From contig NZ_PZJX01000005.1 of NCBI RefSeq assembly GCF_003034915.1, positions 62,001 through 126,000 on the forward strand: DNA of 64,000 nt, in the 5' to 3' direction. Positions 1 to 10,360 of this stretch are shown one piece after another. Within the stretch, counting starts at the first letter, position 1. The number at the start of each line of letters is the position of its first letter. The notes beneath the pieces are model-generated. The model did not search any database and was not told the DNA's origin. It saw only the letters and a program-made list of their open reading frames with translations. A program made the position numbers and the translations under genes. The stretch comes from Mesorhizobium helmanticense. GTDB lineage: Bacteria > Pseudomonadota > Alphaproteobacteria > Rhizobiales > Rhizobiaceae.

Positions 1-76
1 GCTCGATGTCGGCGGGGGAAAGATCGCGGATGCCCAGAAGATGGCGGTGAGGGTAGGGGGACGAAGCGTCGGTCAT
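1..76 (-). CDS. pyrB: aspartate carbamoyltransferase catalytic subunit, N-terminal fragment
   Basis: The gene reads out of the window on the minus strand, so only about 25 codons are present. The start is the ATG at 74-76 and the peptide begins MTDASSPYPHRHLLGIRDLS. A short N-terminal arm ending in HLLGI-x-DLS is what I recall of the start of aspartate carbamoyltransferase, which condenses carbamoyl phosphate with aspartate in de novo pyrimidine synthesis. No active-site residue is visible. The call rests on N-terminal resemblance only; the rest of the gene lies left of base 1. Confidence 0.65.
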   Translation of the reverse strand, partial: MTDASSPYPHRHLLGIRDLSPADIE

Positions 77-206
77 CTCAAGGCGCTGCTATAGGGCTCA
101 GATTTTGCAGCCGCAAGCACCAGCTTTGGATTGCGGCCTTTCTCCCCGGTTTTTCGTCGCGCGCGCGGCAACGCTTGGGCTATAACCGCCAGCGGGTTCG
201 GATTCG

Positions 207-240
207 TAGCCTTCAGATAACTTCTTAGCCTTCAGACAAC
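207..240. repeat. two-copy tandem repeat ahead of aidB
   Basis: The words TAGCCTTCAGATAAC (207-221) and TAGCCTTCAGACAAC (226-240) lie side by side with a 19-base period and one mismatch. They sit just upstream of the GTG start of the acyl-CoA dehydrogenase at 252. Function unknown; it could be chance or a small slippage duplication. The rest of the 77-251 gap holds nothing I recognise. Confidence 0.4.
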
Positions 241-251
241 AGGGACAGTTC

Positions 252-1880
252 GTGACCGACGACGTGATCAACCAGCCGCCGCCGCTGACGGGCGGCAATG
301 CGTGGCGAGGCGATCCGTTGCTGATCCAGCTTGCCGAGCGCTTTTCCGATCCGGTGCGCAAGGATCTCGACGGGCTTGGCCGTTTCGTGCTGACGCAGGA
401 GGCGCAGGAACTGGCCCGTCTTGCCAATGTCGAGACTCCGAAGCTCAAGACCCATGACCGGCAGGGCCGGCGTATCGATCAGGTCGAGTTCCACCCGGCC
501 TATCATGCGCTGATGCGTCGGTCGGTGGCCAACGGCCTGCATTCCTCGGTCTGGGAAAATGGCGATGCCGAAGTCGGGCGCCGCCATCAGGTGCGCGCTG
601 CCCGTTTCTACCTGACGGCCGAGCTCGAAACCGGGCATCTCTGTCCCATCACCATGACCAGCGCATCGCTGGCGGCGCTGATGGCCAGCCCGAAGCTGTT
701 TCGCGAATGGGCGCCCAGGGTGACGACGCGCAAATACGACCAGAGCCAGAAGCCGCCGGTCGAAAAGACCGGGCTGACGCTCGGCATGGGCATGACCGAG
801 AAGCAGGGCGGTACGGATGTGCGCGCCAACACCACCAGGGCCGAGCGCGCCGGCAGCGGTTTCTATCGGCTCACCGGCCACAAATGGTTCATGTCGGCGC
901 CGATGTCTGATGCTTTCCTGGCGCTCGGCCAGGCGCCGGAGGGGCTTTCGTGCTTTCTCGTGCCGCGCATTCTCGGGGACGGGTCGGGCAACGGCTTTCG
1001 CTTCCAGCGGCTGAAGGACAAGCTCGGCAACCGATCCAACGCCTCGTCCGAAGTGGAATTCGTCAACGCCATCGGCGAAATGGTCGGCGAACCCGGCGCG
1101 GGCGTAAAGACGATCATGGACATGGTGACACTGACCAGGCTCGACTGCGCCGTCGCCTCCTCGGCGATCATGCGGGCAGGGCTGGCCGAGGCCGTCCACC
1201 ACACACGTCACCGCCAGGTGTTCGGCGCCAATTTGATCGAGCAGCAGCTGATGCAGCGCGTGCTGGCCGATATGGCGCTTGACGTCGCCGCCGCTACCGC
1301 GCTGTCGTTTCGGCTGGCGCGTTCCTTCGACGAGGCGGCCAGCGACCGCGGCGAAGCGGCTTTCGCCCGCGCCATGACCCCGGTCGTCAAATACTGGGTC
1401 TGCAAAATAGCGCCGCCGCTGCTTTACGAGGCGATGGAATGCCTTGGCGGCAATGGCTATGTCGAGGAAGCGCCGCTTGCCCGTTACTACCGCGAAGCGC
1501 CGGTCAACGCGATCTGGGAGGGTTCCGGCAACGTGATGGCGCTCGACGTGCTGCGTGTGCTCGGCCGGGCGCCCGGCCTGTTCGACGAGGTGCTGAGCGG
1601 CATCGACCGCGATCTCGGCGCCGGCGGGCGTGGCACCATCGGCGTACTCAAGGCGGCGATGCAGGTGGCGGCAACCGACGAGGGCTCGGCGCGGCTGCTG
1701 ACGGAGCAACTGGCACTGTCGGCGGCGGCGGCGGAGCTGCGCCGGCTGGGGGCAGGGCGGATCGCCGATGCTTTCGTCGAAACGCGGCTGGCCGGCCAGT
1801 GGCGCAACACCTATGGCATGCTTGATTCGCGCCACGATGCCCGCATGATCATCGACACGCTCTATCCGCCGGTCAACTGA
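252..1880 (+). CDS. aidB: AidB-type acyl-CoA dehydrogenase (flavoprotein)
   Basis: The 542-residue protein has almost the same length as E. coli AidB and shares its landmarks. These are an N-terminal NQPPPL segment, CPITMT near residue 130, the flavin-contact stretch MGMTEKQGGTDVRANTTRAE near 177-196, LKDKLGNRSNAS near 256, and WEGSGNVMALDVLR near 422, which contains the usual acyl-CoA dehydrogenase catalytic-base region. AidB is an FAD protein induced by alkylation damage in E. coli; its true substrate is unsettled. The GTG start at 252 follows a weak purine tract (AGGGA at 241-245). No Ada-type regulator is nearby. A short-chain acyl-CoA dehydrogenase role is the alternative. Confidence 0.88.
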   Translation: MTDDVINQPPPLTGGNAWRGDPLLIQLAERFSDPVRKDLDGLGRFVLTQEAQELARLANVETPKLKTHDRQGRRIDQVEFHPAYHALMRRSVANGLHSSVWENGDAEVGRRHQVRAARFYLTAELETGHLCPITMTSASLAALMASPKLFREWAPRVTTRKYDQSQKPPVEKTGLTLGMGMTEKQGGTDVRANTTRAERAGSGFYRLTGHKWFMSAPMSDAFLALGQAPEGLSCFLVPRILGDGSGNGFRFQRLKDKLGNRSNASSEVEFVNAIGEMVGEPGAGVKTIMDMVTLTRLDCAVASSAIMRAGLAEAVHHTRHRQVFGANLIEQQLMQRVLADMALDVAAATALSFRLARSFDEAASDRGEAAFARAMTPVVKYWVCKIAPPLLYEAMECLGGNGYVEEAPLARYYREAPVNAIWEGSGNVMALDVLRVLGRAPGLFDEVLSGIDRDLGAGGRGTIGVLKAAMQVAATDEGSARLLTEQLALSAAAAELRRLGAGRIADAFVETRLAGQWRNTYGMLDSRHDARMIIDTLYPPVN

Positions 1881-2006
1881 GAGGTTTTGACAGGGAAAAT
1901 CATCCGATGTCGCATCCCTGTGGATGACCGTTAACCTTAACAAATGGTTTCCATTGCGGCGGCAGGCCGCAAAGCCCACTGTCCTGTTTACCAAAGCAGG
2001 AATGCC

Positions 2007-2567
2007 ATGCGGTATATATTGACCTCCTTTCTGGCCTTGCACTGGGCAGTGGCTTTCGCCCTGCTGGCGTTCATCTGCATTGACGGAAATCGCGGCGTTG
2101 CGGCGGCGCTCGGCGTGTTGGGCGTCGCCATTCAGAATGCCCATTTCGTCGATCTCGAAAACGCCGTCGTCGTGGCGCCGCTCGCCGTTGCACTGCTCGT
2201 TGTTGCGATGCTGTTCTGCTGGGCCTTCGTCGAGACCCTGATCAGCGGCGCGCCAGATCCGCAAGCCGTCGACAGCGTCGTGCGCACCGCCTTCATCTCA
2301 GCTTCCGCGGTGTTGTCGTTCGTTCTGGTCGGCGGCGCCGCGCAAGGCATCAACGGGTTGTTCATGGCCGTCGCGGTGCAACTGGCCGCACTTCTGGCTT
2401 CCTACGTCGCCATGCTTGCGGAGCGGCGCTCGGCCTTCGCCGCGGCGGTTCCGGCCAGAACCGATATCCGGGCCGCCGCGCATCTGATGGCGAAGGACGC
2501 GGCGCACAGTTCCTTGCTCTCGCGCATCTCCGGTCGATCGGACACCAAACCGAGGAATGGCCGCTGA
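2007..2567 (+). CDS. hypothetical membrane protein
   Basis: I do not recognise a named family. The protein (about 186 residues from the ATG at 2007, with AGCAGGA just upstream) has hydrophobic segments near residues 5-22, 52-72, 90-110 and 115-135, so it is probably a four-helix inner-membrane protein. A charged C-terminal tail of about 45 residues follows. An upstream in-frame start at 1944 exists, but that stretch contains a perfect 7-bp hairpin (1954-1972) and looks like leader. The stop overlaps the next start by one base (TGATG at 2565-2569), so the two genes are almost certainly cotranscribed and translationally coupled. Confidence 0.7.
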   Translation: MRYILTSFLALHWAVAFALLAFICIDGNRGVAAALGVLGVAIQNAHFVDLENAVVVAPLAVALLVVAMLFCWAFVETLISGAPDPQAVDSVVRTAFISASAVLSFVLVGGAAQGINGLFMAVAVQLAALLASYVAMLAERRSAFAAAVPARTDIRAAAHLMAKDAAHSSLLSRISGRSDTKPRNGR

Positions 2568-2878
2568 TGCGCTATTTGTTCGCACTCTGGGTTGCTCCGC
2601 TCGCTCTATTCTGGGGCTGGTTCTTCCTGTCGCTCAACGACATCAATTTCGGCTATGTGATGCTCAGCCGGCAATTGCATGATCTCGTCTTCCAGCTTTA
2701 CGGGCAGATGCTGGGCGTCGATCCGGCCGTCATTCCCGGCATGGTTGCGAAGGCCTGCGTCTTCGACGGGCTGCTCTTGATGGCGTTTTGGGCGTTTCGC
2801 CGACGCCGGGCGATTGGCGGATGGATCCGGACAATGCGCGAGCGCTATTTCGACCAGGCATCGACGCCGAGCGTCTGA
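2567..2878 (+). CDS. small membrane protein, probable DUF6105 family
   Basis: This 103-residue protein has an N-terminal hydrophobic helix with a [23 protein letters not shown] motif and a second hydrophobic segment near residues 68-80, followed by a basic RRRR stretch. The motif resembles the rhizobial family DUF6105 as I remember it; function is unknown. Its start overlaps the stop of the upstream membrane gene by one base. Its 3' end overlaps the convergent ruvX by 34 bp. High confidence that it is real, moderate confidence in the family name. Confidence 0.7.
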   Translation: MRYLFALWVAPLALFWGWFFLSLNDINFGYVMLSRQLHDLVFQLYGQMLGVDPAVIPGMVAKACVFDGLLLMAFWAFRRRRAIGGWIRTMRERYFDQASTPSV

Positions 2879-3330
2879 AGCCGGTCGAGAACGCCCTGCA
2901 GGATAAAGGCCGCAGCGGCCGAATCGATCTTGCCGGCGCGTTTGCGGCGCGAAAAATCCATCTCGATCAATGTTCGCTCGGCCGCCACCGTCGACAGCCG
3001 CTCGTCCCAGAAAACGAAGGGCAGGTCGGTCAGGCCAGCCATGTTGCGGACGAAGGCGCGGGATTTCTGGGCACGGGGTCCTTCCGACCCGTCCATGTTG
3101 ACCGGCAGGCCAAGCACCACCGCCCCGGCATTCTCCTTCTGCAGCAAGGCGAGGAGAGCGGCGGCATCGAGCGAGAATTTCCGGCGCATGATAACTGGGC
3201 GCGGATGAGCGAAGGAAAAACCCCGGTCGGAAACCGCCACGCCGATCGTCTTGTCGCCGAGATCGAGCCCGGCCAGCGTCTTGCCGCCGCCGAGCCGCGC
3301 CGGCAATTCCTCGATCGTGATGACGCTCAA
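2845..3330 (-). CDS. ruvX: Holliday junction resolvase-like protein RuvX/YqgF
   Basis: The 161-residue protein carries the RNase H-fold signatures of the YqgF family: [15 protein letters not shown] near residues 21-35 (acidic D23), [12 protein letters not shown] near 71-82, VFWDERLST near 106-114 (E110) and [12 protein letters not shown] near 134-145 (D136). These acidic residues form the predicted metal site. The family is implicated in 16S rRNA 5'-end processing as well as, historically, junction resolution. It is convergent with the DUF6105 gene and overlaps it by 34 bp. Family assignment is secure; the precise role is known only from homologues. Confidence 0.92.
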   Translation of the reverse strand: MSVITIEELPARLGGGKTLAGLDLGDKTIGVAVSDRGFSFAHPRPVIMRRKFSLDAAALLALLQKENAGAVVLGLPVNMDGSEGPRAQKSRAFVRNMAGLTDLPFVFWDERLSTVAAERTLIEMDFSRRKRAGKIDSAAAAFILQGVLDRLQTLGVDAWSK

Positions 3331-3447
3331 CCGCTTTCCTTTTGACCATGGCGCGGTGCGTCCTGTACGCGCAGGGGACGCAGCGGCACTTTAACTTTGC
3401 CGTCGGCGTTCTATCCTCTACCGAAGCAAAAATCGAGGAAAGCATTG

Positions 3448-4155
3448 ATGAAACTGACCTGGTACGGCCATTCGGCATTCCGCATCGAGACCGCGGACGC
3501 GAAAATCCTCATCGATCCCTATCTGATCGGCAATCCGTCCTGGACCGGTGGTTGGGAAGGGCCAGCGGAAGGGATCACGCATGTATTGTTGACGCACGGC
3601 CACAGCGATCACGTCAGCGGGGCGCTGGAAGTGCTCGGGAAAAGTGGCGCCATGCTGGTCGCCAATTTCGAAATCTGCATGTACCTGGTCGGCAAGGGCG
3701 CCAGCGACAAGAAGATCAACCCCGGCAATATCGGCGGCACTGTCGATTGCGGCGGTTTCACCACCACCTTCGTCCAGGCACTGCATTCCTCGTCGTTCCC
3801 GGGCGACAATGGCCAGAACACCTATCTCGGCAATCCGGGCGGGCTTGTGCTGCATTTTCCGGAGGACAAGACGCTCTACCACATGGGCGATACCGACATT
3901 TTCTCCGACATGGCGCTGATCAACGAATTGCACGAGCCAAAGATCGGCATCGTGCCGGTCGGCGACCGCTTCACCATGGGCGGTGCGGTGGCGGCCCTTG
4001 CCTGCCGGCGCTTCTTCGATTTCGATACGGTCATCCCCAGTCACTTCGGCACGTTTCCAATCATCGACCAGACCGCCGAAAAGTTCGTGGCCGGAATGGA
4101 CGGGTCGGATGTGAAAGTGGCATTGCCGAAGATCGGCGAGACGATTACCTTGTAG
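3448..4155 (+). CDS. UPF0173 metal-dependent hydrolase (metallo-beta-lactamase fold)
   Basis: The 235-residue protein begins [13 protein letters not shown] and has the zinc motif THGHSDH (H50, H52, D54, H55), then [15 protein letters not shown] near residue 142 and PSHFGTFP near 195, all typical of UPF0173 hydrolases. The ATG at 3448 is preceded by GAGGA (3435-3439). The longer in-frame start at 3397 lies in sequence that looks like leader. Substrate is unknown; the family is conserved as a housekeeping hydrolase. It is divergent from ruvX. Confidence 0.9.
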   Translation: MKLTWYGHSAFRIETADAKILIDPYLIGNPSWTGGWEGPAEGITHVLLTHGHSDHVSGALEVLGKSGAMLVANFEICMYLVGKGASDKKINPGNIGGTVDCGGFTTTFVQALHSSSFPGDNGQNTYLGNPGGLVLHFPEDKTLYHMGDTDIFSDMALINELHEPKIGIVPVGDRFTMGGAVAALACRRFFDFDTVIPSHFGTFPIIDQTAEKFVAGMDGSDVKVALPKIGETITL

Positions 4156-4193
4156 AAGATATTGGGTAGAAGACACCAAAACGGAATGAAAAC

Positions 4194-4610
4194 ATGGCTT
4201 TGAGGAGCTCTCTTTGCATTTCGATGCTGGTCGCGGCGTCGCCGGCGCCTGCCGCGGAGGATTTCATCGAGGGTGTCTATCTCCAATCCGAGGAGCTTTG
4301 TGCCCAAGCCAGGAAGGATACGCTGCAAACGGTGATCGAGGCCGGCAACATCGTGCTGTCGTCCCGCGGCCTGGAAAGCATCGAATACAATTGCGAATTC
4401 CTTGAGATCACCAAGGCGACTCGTTCACCGAGCTGGGCGGTGACCGCCATATGCCAGGAGCCGGGCTATCTCTTTCCGGACGTTTTGTCGGTCACGCAAA
4501 TGAATCCGAAACAGATCGACCTGGTTTCCGTCCGGCCCGTCGACGATGAGAGCGAGGCAAGCGGCAACAGCGGCAGCTATTTCCTCTGCGACGGCGTGGC
4601 GCTGCCATAG
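4194..4610 (+). CDS. small secreted protein of unknown function
   Basis: The 138-residue product starts MALRSSLCISMLVAASPAPAA, a probable Sec signal peptide with cleavage after A-A near residue 21. The mature part has four cysteines (in EELCAQ, YNCEF, AICQE and FLCDG), compatible with two disulfides in the periplasm. I do not recognise a family. It lies 38 bp after the UPF0173 gene and before the gatC promoter. The signal peptide and paired cysteines make a real gene likely. Confidence 0.65.
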   Translation: MALRSSLCISMLVAASPAPAAEDFIEGVYLQSEELCAQARKDTLQTVIEAGNIVLSSRGLESIEYNCEFLEITKATRSPSWAVTAICQEPGYLFPDVLSVTQMNPKQIDLVSVRPVDDESEASGNSGSYFLCDGVALP

Positions 4611-4643
4611 GCGCTTCCGGCCGCGTTGCCGGCATGATGCATG

Positions 4644-4672
4644 TTGCGCGGCACGCGCCACGCCGCTATAGC
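4644..4672 (+). promoter_or_regulatory. predicted sigma-70 promoter of gatC
   Basis: TTGCGC (4644-4649) and TATAGC (4667-4672) are separated by 17 bases, which would place the transcription start about 20 bases before the gatC ATG. Pattern match only. Confidence 0.5.
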
Positions 4673-4700
4673 GCGACCTGGTTTTCCCGAGGCGACAAAT

Positions 4701-4988
4701 ATGTCCGTTGATATCAAGACTGTGAAGCGCGTCGCGCGTCTCGCCCGCATTGCGGTGAGCGAGGAGGATGCCGAGCGCATGACCGGCGAGTTGAACGCCA
4801 TCCTCGGTTTTGTCGAGCAGTTGAACGAAGTCGACGTTTCCGGCGTCGAGCCGATGACCTCGGTCATCCCGATGGAGATGAAGAAGCGTAGGGATGTCGT
4901 CACCGACGGCAACAAGGCGGCCGACATCGTTGCCAATGCGCCGGCGACCGAAGAGAATTTCTTCCTCGTTCCGAAGGTCGTGGAGTAG
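4701..4988 (+). CDS. gatC: Asp-tRNA(Asn)/Glu-tRNA(Gln) amidotransferase subunit C
   Basis: The 95-residue product ([20 protein letters not shown], then [19 protein letters not shown]) is a standard GatC, the small subunit that clamps GatA and GatB together. The complex amidates Glu-tRNA(Gln) and/or Asp-tRNA(Asn) in bacteria lacking the matching synthetase. The ATG at 4701 is chosen because homologues start at MSVD. The in-frame start at 4641 lies over the predicted promoter. gatA follows after one intervening acetyltransferase gene; gatB is not in the window. Confidence 0.95.
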   Translation: MSVDIKTVKRVARLARIAVSEEDAERMTGELNAILGFVEQLNEVDVSGVEPMTSVIPMEMKKRRDVVTDGNKAADIVANAPATEENFFLVPKVVE

Positions 4989-4994
4989 CGGCCG

Positions 4995-5456
4995 ATGGCA
5001 ATCGAGATCGCCATCGAGACGCCATTGCAGGACGATGTCCGGGGGCTGATCGACGAGCTCAACACCACGCTGCTCGAACTGACGCCGCCGGAGCATTGCT
5101 ACCACATGAGCGTCGAGCAGATGGCCGACAAGAATACGACCGTCTTCATCGCCCGCGACAACGGCTTGGCAATAGGGTGCGGCGCGCTCAAACGCCACGA
5201 TGGCGTCATTGGCGAAGTCAAGCGCATGTATACGCGTCCCTCGCATCGCGGCCGGAAGATCGGCGCGAAAATCGTCGAGCGGGTCGAGGCGCTGGCGCGC
5301 AGCGAAGGGCTGAAGCGCCTGGTGCTGGAGACAGGCGACCGCCATCCGGCCGCCTGGACTGTCTACGAACGCGCCGGTTTCTCGCGCTGCGGCCCGGTTC
5401 TGGATTATCCTGATACCGAGTGGTCGGTGTTTTACGAAAAGAGCCTTGCCCGATGA
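4995..5456 (+). CDS. GNAT family N-acetyltransferase
   Basis: The 153-residue protein has the GNAT acetyl-CoA-binding region ([20 protein letters not shown], residues about 74-93, with R/Q-x-x-G-x-G/A-like RGRKIGA) and a C-terminal [20 protein letters not shown] segment typical of motif B. The acceptor substrate is unknown. It is embedded between gatC (6 bp upstream) and gatA (4-bp ATGA overlap at 5453-5456), so it must be cotranscribed with the amidotransferase genes. Confidence 0.85.
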   Translation: MAIEIAIETPLQDDVRGLIDELNTTLLELTPPEHCYHMSVEQMADKNTTVFIARDNGLAIGCGALKRHDGVIGEVKRMYTRPSHRGRKIGAKIVERVEALARSEGLKRLVLETGDRHPAAWTVYERAGFSRCGPVLDYPDTEWSVFYEKSLAR

Positions 5457-7018
5457 GCGACCTGACGCAACTCACGATTTCGCAGGCCCGCGCCAAGCTG
5501 CGCGCCAAGGAAATCACCGCAACCGAGATCACCGACGCCTATCTCTCGGCGATCGAGCGGGCCAATCCGGCGCTTAACGCCTATGTCGCCATCACCGACG
5601 ACAAGGCGCGCGGCATGGCCAAGATCTCGGACGCGAAACTGGCCAAGGGCGAGGGCGGTTCGCTCGAAGGCATACCGCTCGGGATCAAGGACCTGTTCGG
5701 CACCGAGGGCATTCATACCCAGGCCTGCAGCCACGTGCTGGACGGGTTCAAGCCGCGCTACGAATCGACCGTCACCGCCAATCTGTGGTCCGACGGCGCC
5801 GTCATGCTGGGCAAGCTCAACATGGACGAGTTCGCCATGGGCTCATCCAACGAGACGTCCTACTATGGTCCGGTCGTCAATCCGTGGCGGCGTTCGCGCC
5901 TCGACACGGTGGTGATGCCGACCACGCATCAGGGCGATGGCGGTTTCGTCTCGGCCGGCGGCACCAGGACCGCGCGCACGCTGGACAATGCCCAGCTCGT
6001 GCCGGGCGGTTCGTCCGGCGGTTCGGCCTCGGCCGTCTCGGCGTTCCTGTGCGCGGGCGCCACCGCCACCGACACCGGCGGCTCGATCCGCCAGCCCGCC
6101 GCCTTCACCGGCACGGTCGGCATCAAGCCGACCTATGGCCGCTGCTCGCGCTGGGGCATCGCCGCGTTCGCGTCGTCGCTCGACCAGGCCGGGCCGATCG
6201 CCCGCGACGTGCGCGATGCCGCGATCCTGCTCAAATCCATGGCCTCGGTCGATCCGAAGGACACCACATCGGTCGACAGGCCGGTGCCGGACTACGAGGC
6301 GGCGATCGGCCGTCCGGTCAAAGGCATGAAGGTCGGCATCCCCCGGGAATATCGTGTCGACGGCATGCCCGAAGAGATCGAGGCGCTGTGGCAGAAGGGC
6401 ATTGCCTGGCTTAGGGATGCCGGCGCCGAGATCGTCGACATTTCCTTGCCGCACACGAAATATGCCTTGCCGGCCTATTATATCGTGGCGCCTGCTGAAG
6501 CCTCGTCGAACCTCGCCCGCTATGACGGTGTCCGTTATGGCCTGCGCGTGCCCGGCAAGGACATTGTCGACATGTATGAGAAGACCCGGGCCGCCGGCTT
6601 CGGCCGCGAGGTCAAGCGCCGCATCATGATCGGCACCTATGTGTTGTCGGCAGGCTACTACGATGCCTACTACCTGCAGGCGCAGAAGGTGAGAAACCTC
6701 ATCAAGCGGGATTTCGAGACCGTGTTCGCGGCTGGCGTCGACGTCATCCTGACACCGGCGACGCCATCAGCGGCTTTTGGCATCGCCGACGAGGACATGG
6801 CCGCCGACCCGGTCAAGATGTACCTCAACGACATCTTCACCGTGACGGTGAACATGGCCGGGCTGCCGGGCATCGCCGTGCCGGCCGGCCTCGACGCCAA
6901 GGGTCTGCCGCTCGGCCTGCAGCTCATCGGCCGTCCTTTCGACGAGGAAGCCTTGTTCCAGACCGCCCATGTCATCGAACAGGCGGCCGGCACGTTTCAG
7001 CCGGAAAAGTGGTGGTAG
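5453..7018 (+). CDS. gatA: Glu-tRNA(Gln)/Asp-tRNA(Asn) amidotransferase subunit A, with an insertion
   Basis: The 521-residue amidase-signature protein releases ammonia from glutamine for tRNA-dependent amidation. The catalytic triad is visible as K79 (IKDLF), S187 ([10 protein letters not shown]) and S211 ([13 protein letters not shown]). In the S. aureus enzyme the triad is K79/S154/S178, so both serines are displaced by 33 residues. The extra segment is about residues 148-178 ([13 protein letters not shown] through TARTLD, bases about 5894-5986), between NPWRR and NAQLVPGG. The frame is intact and all conserved blocks follow, so the protein should be functional. The ATG overlaps the GNAT stop. 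Confidence 0.95.
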   Translation: MSDLTQLTISQARAKLRAKEITATEITDAYLSAIERANPALNAYVAITDDKARGMAKISDAKLAKGEGGSLEGIPLGIKDLFGTEGIHTQACSHVLDGFKPRYESTVTANLWSDGAVMLGKLNMDEFAMGSSNETSYYGPVVNPWRRSRLDTVVMPTTHQGDGGFVSAGGTRTARTLDNAQLVPGGSSGGSASAVSAFLCAGATATDTGGSIRQPAAFTGTVGIKPTYGRCSRWGIAAFASSLDQAGPIARDVRDAAILLKSMASVDPKDTTSVDRPVPDYEAAIGRPVKGMKVGIPREYRVDGMPEEIEALWQKGIAWLRDAGAEIVDISLPHTKYALPAYYIVAPAEASSNLARYDGVRYGLRVPGKDIVDMYEKTRAAGFGREVKRRIMIGTYVLSAGYYDAYYLQAQKVRNLIKRDFETVFAAGVDVILTPATPSAAFGIADEDMAADPVKMYLNDIFTVTVNMAGLPGIAVPAGLDAKGLPLGLQLIGRPFDEEALFQTAHVIEQAAGTFQPEKWW

Positions 7019-7112
7019 TCCTTTAGGCATCGCGTTTGAATGATGCGGTGCGCTTTAGCCCCGGTTTATGCAGGTCGTTGCCCCAGAACCGCTACGCGCT
7101 TTTGGGCGGCAT

Positions 7113-7214
7113 GCATTGGAGCGATCATCTGGACGCACAAAATACGCTCTAACACGTTTGGTCTACGCACCGGGCTTTCCGAAAATCGATACCGATTTTC
7201 GGGCCGATGCGGTG
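7113..7214 (+). repeat. RIME-like palindromic intergenic element, copy A
   Basis: A degenerate first palindrome (GGACGCACAAAATACGCTCT at 7131-7150) is followed by ACGTTTGGTCTACGCA. A second palindrome has perfect arms CCGAAAATCG (7179-7188) and CGATTTTCGG (7193-7202). The same two-palindrome layout occurs inverted at 23620-23720. Two large palindromes in about 100 bp fit the rhizobial RIME/ABC class of intergenic mosaic elements. It fills the gatA-ydcF gap. Confidence 0.7.
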
Positions 7215-7224
7215 GGGGTGAAGG

Positions 7225-8028
7225 ATGTTCTTCTATCTTTCCAAATTTCTCTGGTTCTTTGTCCAACCGTTGAATTTTGCGATCTTCCTGCTGCTGGCGG
7301 GGCTGGTGGCGGCGATGTTCGGCCGGCGACGGTTGGCGACCGCCGGCAGCGTCCTTGCCGTTCTCGTTCTTGCGCTTTCGACATGGACGGAACTCGGCGC
7401 GACAATGATCAGTCCGCTGGAGGACCGCTTCCCCAGGCCACCGCTGCCAGAAAGGGTCGACGGTATCATCGTGCTGGGCGGCGGTTTGGAGAGTGCCATC
7501 AATGCCGTGCGTGGCGGCTATGAAATTAACGGCGCCGGCGACCGGATCGTCGAGGCAGCCGTATTGGCGCGGCGTTTTCCGACAGCGAAAATCGCCATCT
7601 CCGGTGGCACCGTTGAAATGGTAATCAAAGGTGAGGGCGACGCAGACTCTGGGCCGCGCCTGCTCACGGCGCTTGGCGTGACAGCCGATCGCCTGATCCT
7701 CGAGAACAAATCCCGCAACACCTATGAGAATGCGGTCTTTACCAGGCAACTTGTCGCACCGAAACCCGGCGAGACCTGGCTGCTGGTGACTTCGGCCTTC
7801 CATATGCCGCGCGCCACGGCGCTCTTCGACAAGGCCGGCTTTCCAACCGTTCCGTGGCCGGTTGACTACATGACCTCCGGCACGGAAAGCATCCGCTCAT
7901 TTCCCCCCTACAACGGGCTGGAGGTCACCACCACCGCGGTCCGTGAATGGATCGGGCTGATGGCTTATTGGCTGTCGGGCCGGATCGATCGGCTTTTCCC
8001 CGGACCGGCTGACGGGCCAGGCGGCTGA
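7225..8028 (+). CDS. YdcF/ElyC family protein (DUF218)
   Basis: The 267-residue protein has two N-terminal hydrophobic helices (about residues 4-32 and 38-57). A DUF218 domain follows, with DGIIVLGGG near 79-87, AKIAISGG near 128, LILENKSRNTYENA near 156-169 and LLVTSAFHMPRA near 187-198. These are the core motifs of the ElyC/YdcF/SanA family, linked in E. coli to envelope and polyprenyl-carrier functions. The acidic/Arg pattern ENKSRNTYENA is the family hallmark. The 3' end overlaps the convergent DUF599 gene by 64 bp. Confidence 0.88.
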   Translation: MFFYLSKFLWFFVQPLNFAIFLLLAGLVAAMFGRRRLATAGSVLAVLVLALSTWTELGATMISPLEDRFPRPPLPERVDGIIVLGGGLESAINAVRGGYEINGAGDRIVEAAVLARRFPTAKIAISGGTVEMVIKGEGDADSGPRLLTALGVTADRLILENKSRNTYENAVFTRQLVAPKPGETWLLVTSAFHMPRATALFDKAGFPTVPWPVDYMTSGTESIRSFPPYNGLEVTTTAVREWIGLMAYWLSGRIDRLFPGPADGPGG

Positions 8029-8720
8029 CCGATCACCGCCTGCCGCGCGGCGGAAAAGAACTGGCGGCGGACCAGCACCGCCAGAAGCAGCAGCGTCGAC
8101 AGCACGAACACCGTCGGGTCGACGAACCAGCCGAGATAGCCGATCGAGAAGAACACACCGCGCAGACCGGAATTGAAGTGCTTTCCGGCCAGCATGTTCA
8201 TGCGCGCCGCCCGCCAGACCGCCGTTTCGGTCACCGGGTTGCGTGAGGCTTCGCCATACGGGATCGGCACGGCGCCAATCAGGATCGAGCAATAGTTGAA
8301 CAGCCGGTAGGCCCAGCCGAATTTGAAGAAGGCAAAGGCCAGGATCAGCACCAGCCCGAATACCTTTATCTGGAAGGCCGCGCGCGACGGTGCGTCGCCC
8401 AGCGGCAAGTCGCTCAGCACCGAAACGACCTGGTCGGAGGCGCCAAGCAAGGCAAAACAACCACCCAGCGCAATCAGCGAGCTTGAGGCGAAAAAGGCGG
8501 TTCCCTGTTGCAGCCCGCTCATGATGGCGGTGTCGACGATGCGGATCTCGCGCTCGGCCATGGTCCGCATCCAGGCTTCGCGCTGGGCGTTCATCGCTGT
8601 CGTCAGCGACACGCGGCGGATCAGTCTTCCGTCGGAGGCGAGCGTGTGCAGCACCCATACGATGAGGAAGAAGGCCAGTGCGGCGAAATCGGCCGTCGAT
8701 AAATGGAAAGAATCGCCCAT
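7965..8720 (-). CDS. DUF599 family membrane protein
   Basis: The product is about 251 residues from the ATG at 8720 (MGDSFHLSTADFAALAFFLI). It has four hydrophobic segments (about residues 12-30, 71-100, 115-140 and 198-222). The motif R-E-AWMRTMAEREIRIVDTAIMSGLQQGTAFFASSSLIALGG matches DUF599 as I recall it. Function unknown. A longer in-frame start at 8774 is less likely because the added stretch is polar and unlike homologues. The last 64 bp overlap the 3' end of the ydcF-like gene on the other strand. Confidence 0.85.
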   Translation of the reverse strand: MGDSFHLSTADFAALAFFLIVWVLHTLASDGRLIRRVSLTTAMNAQREAWMRTMAEREIRIVDTAIMSGLQQGTAFFASSSLIALGGCFALLGASDQVVSVLSDLPLGDAPSRAAFQIKVFGLVLILAFAFFKFGWAYRLFNYCSILIGAVPIPYGEASRNPVTETAVWRAARMNMLAGKHFNSGLRGVFFSIGYLGWFVDPTVFVLSTLLLLAVLVRRQFFSAARQAVIGQPPGPSAGPGKSRSIRPDSQ

Positions 8721-8882
8721 GCACTGCCTTTTACCACAGCCGGAGGGGTCGCTTCGATGGCAGAACGCAGTCATGTCGCTGGCGGAGCAAACAAGGTCGG
8801 CAGGCGCTGCGCCGCGATTTTCAAAAGAGCGGAAACATCATGAGAATTCCTATATGTGGAATGATCACGGAGACAGTGCCGC

Positions 8883-10286
<1,404 letters not shown>

Positions 10287-10360
10287 GCCAAAAACCTGGC
10301 ACTGTGGAGAAAGTCGACCAGGCCGTTGACGGCTTCGCGTGCCGGACTAAACCTTAATCC

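Noticed and set aside
1954-1972. TTGCGGC/GCCGCAA hairpin as an aidB terminator
   Set aside because: The stem is perfect but there is no T tract and it sits very near the next gene's start, so I did not call it a terminator.
225-2264. 679-codon open frame on the minus strand
   Set aside because: It lies antisense to aidB and the following membrane gene, has a composition typical of reverse-frame GC-rich shadows (His/Arg/Gly rich) and matches no family.
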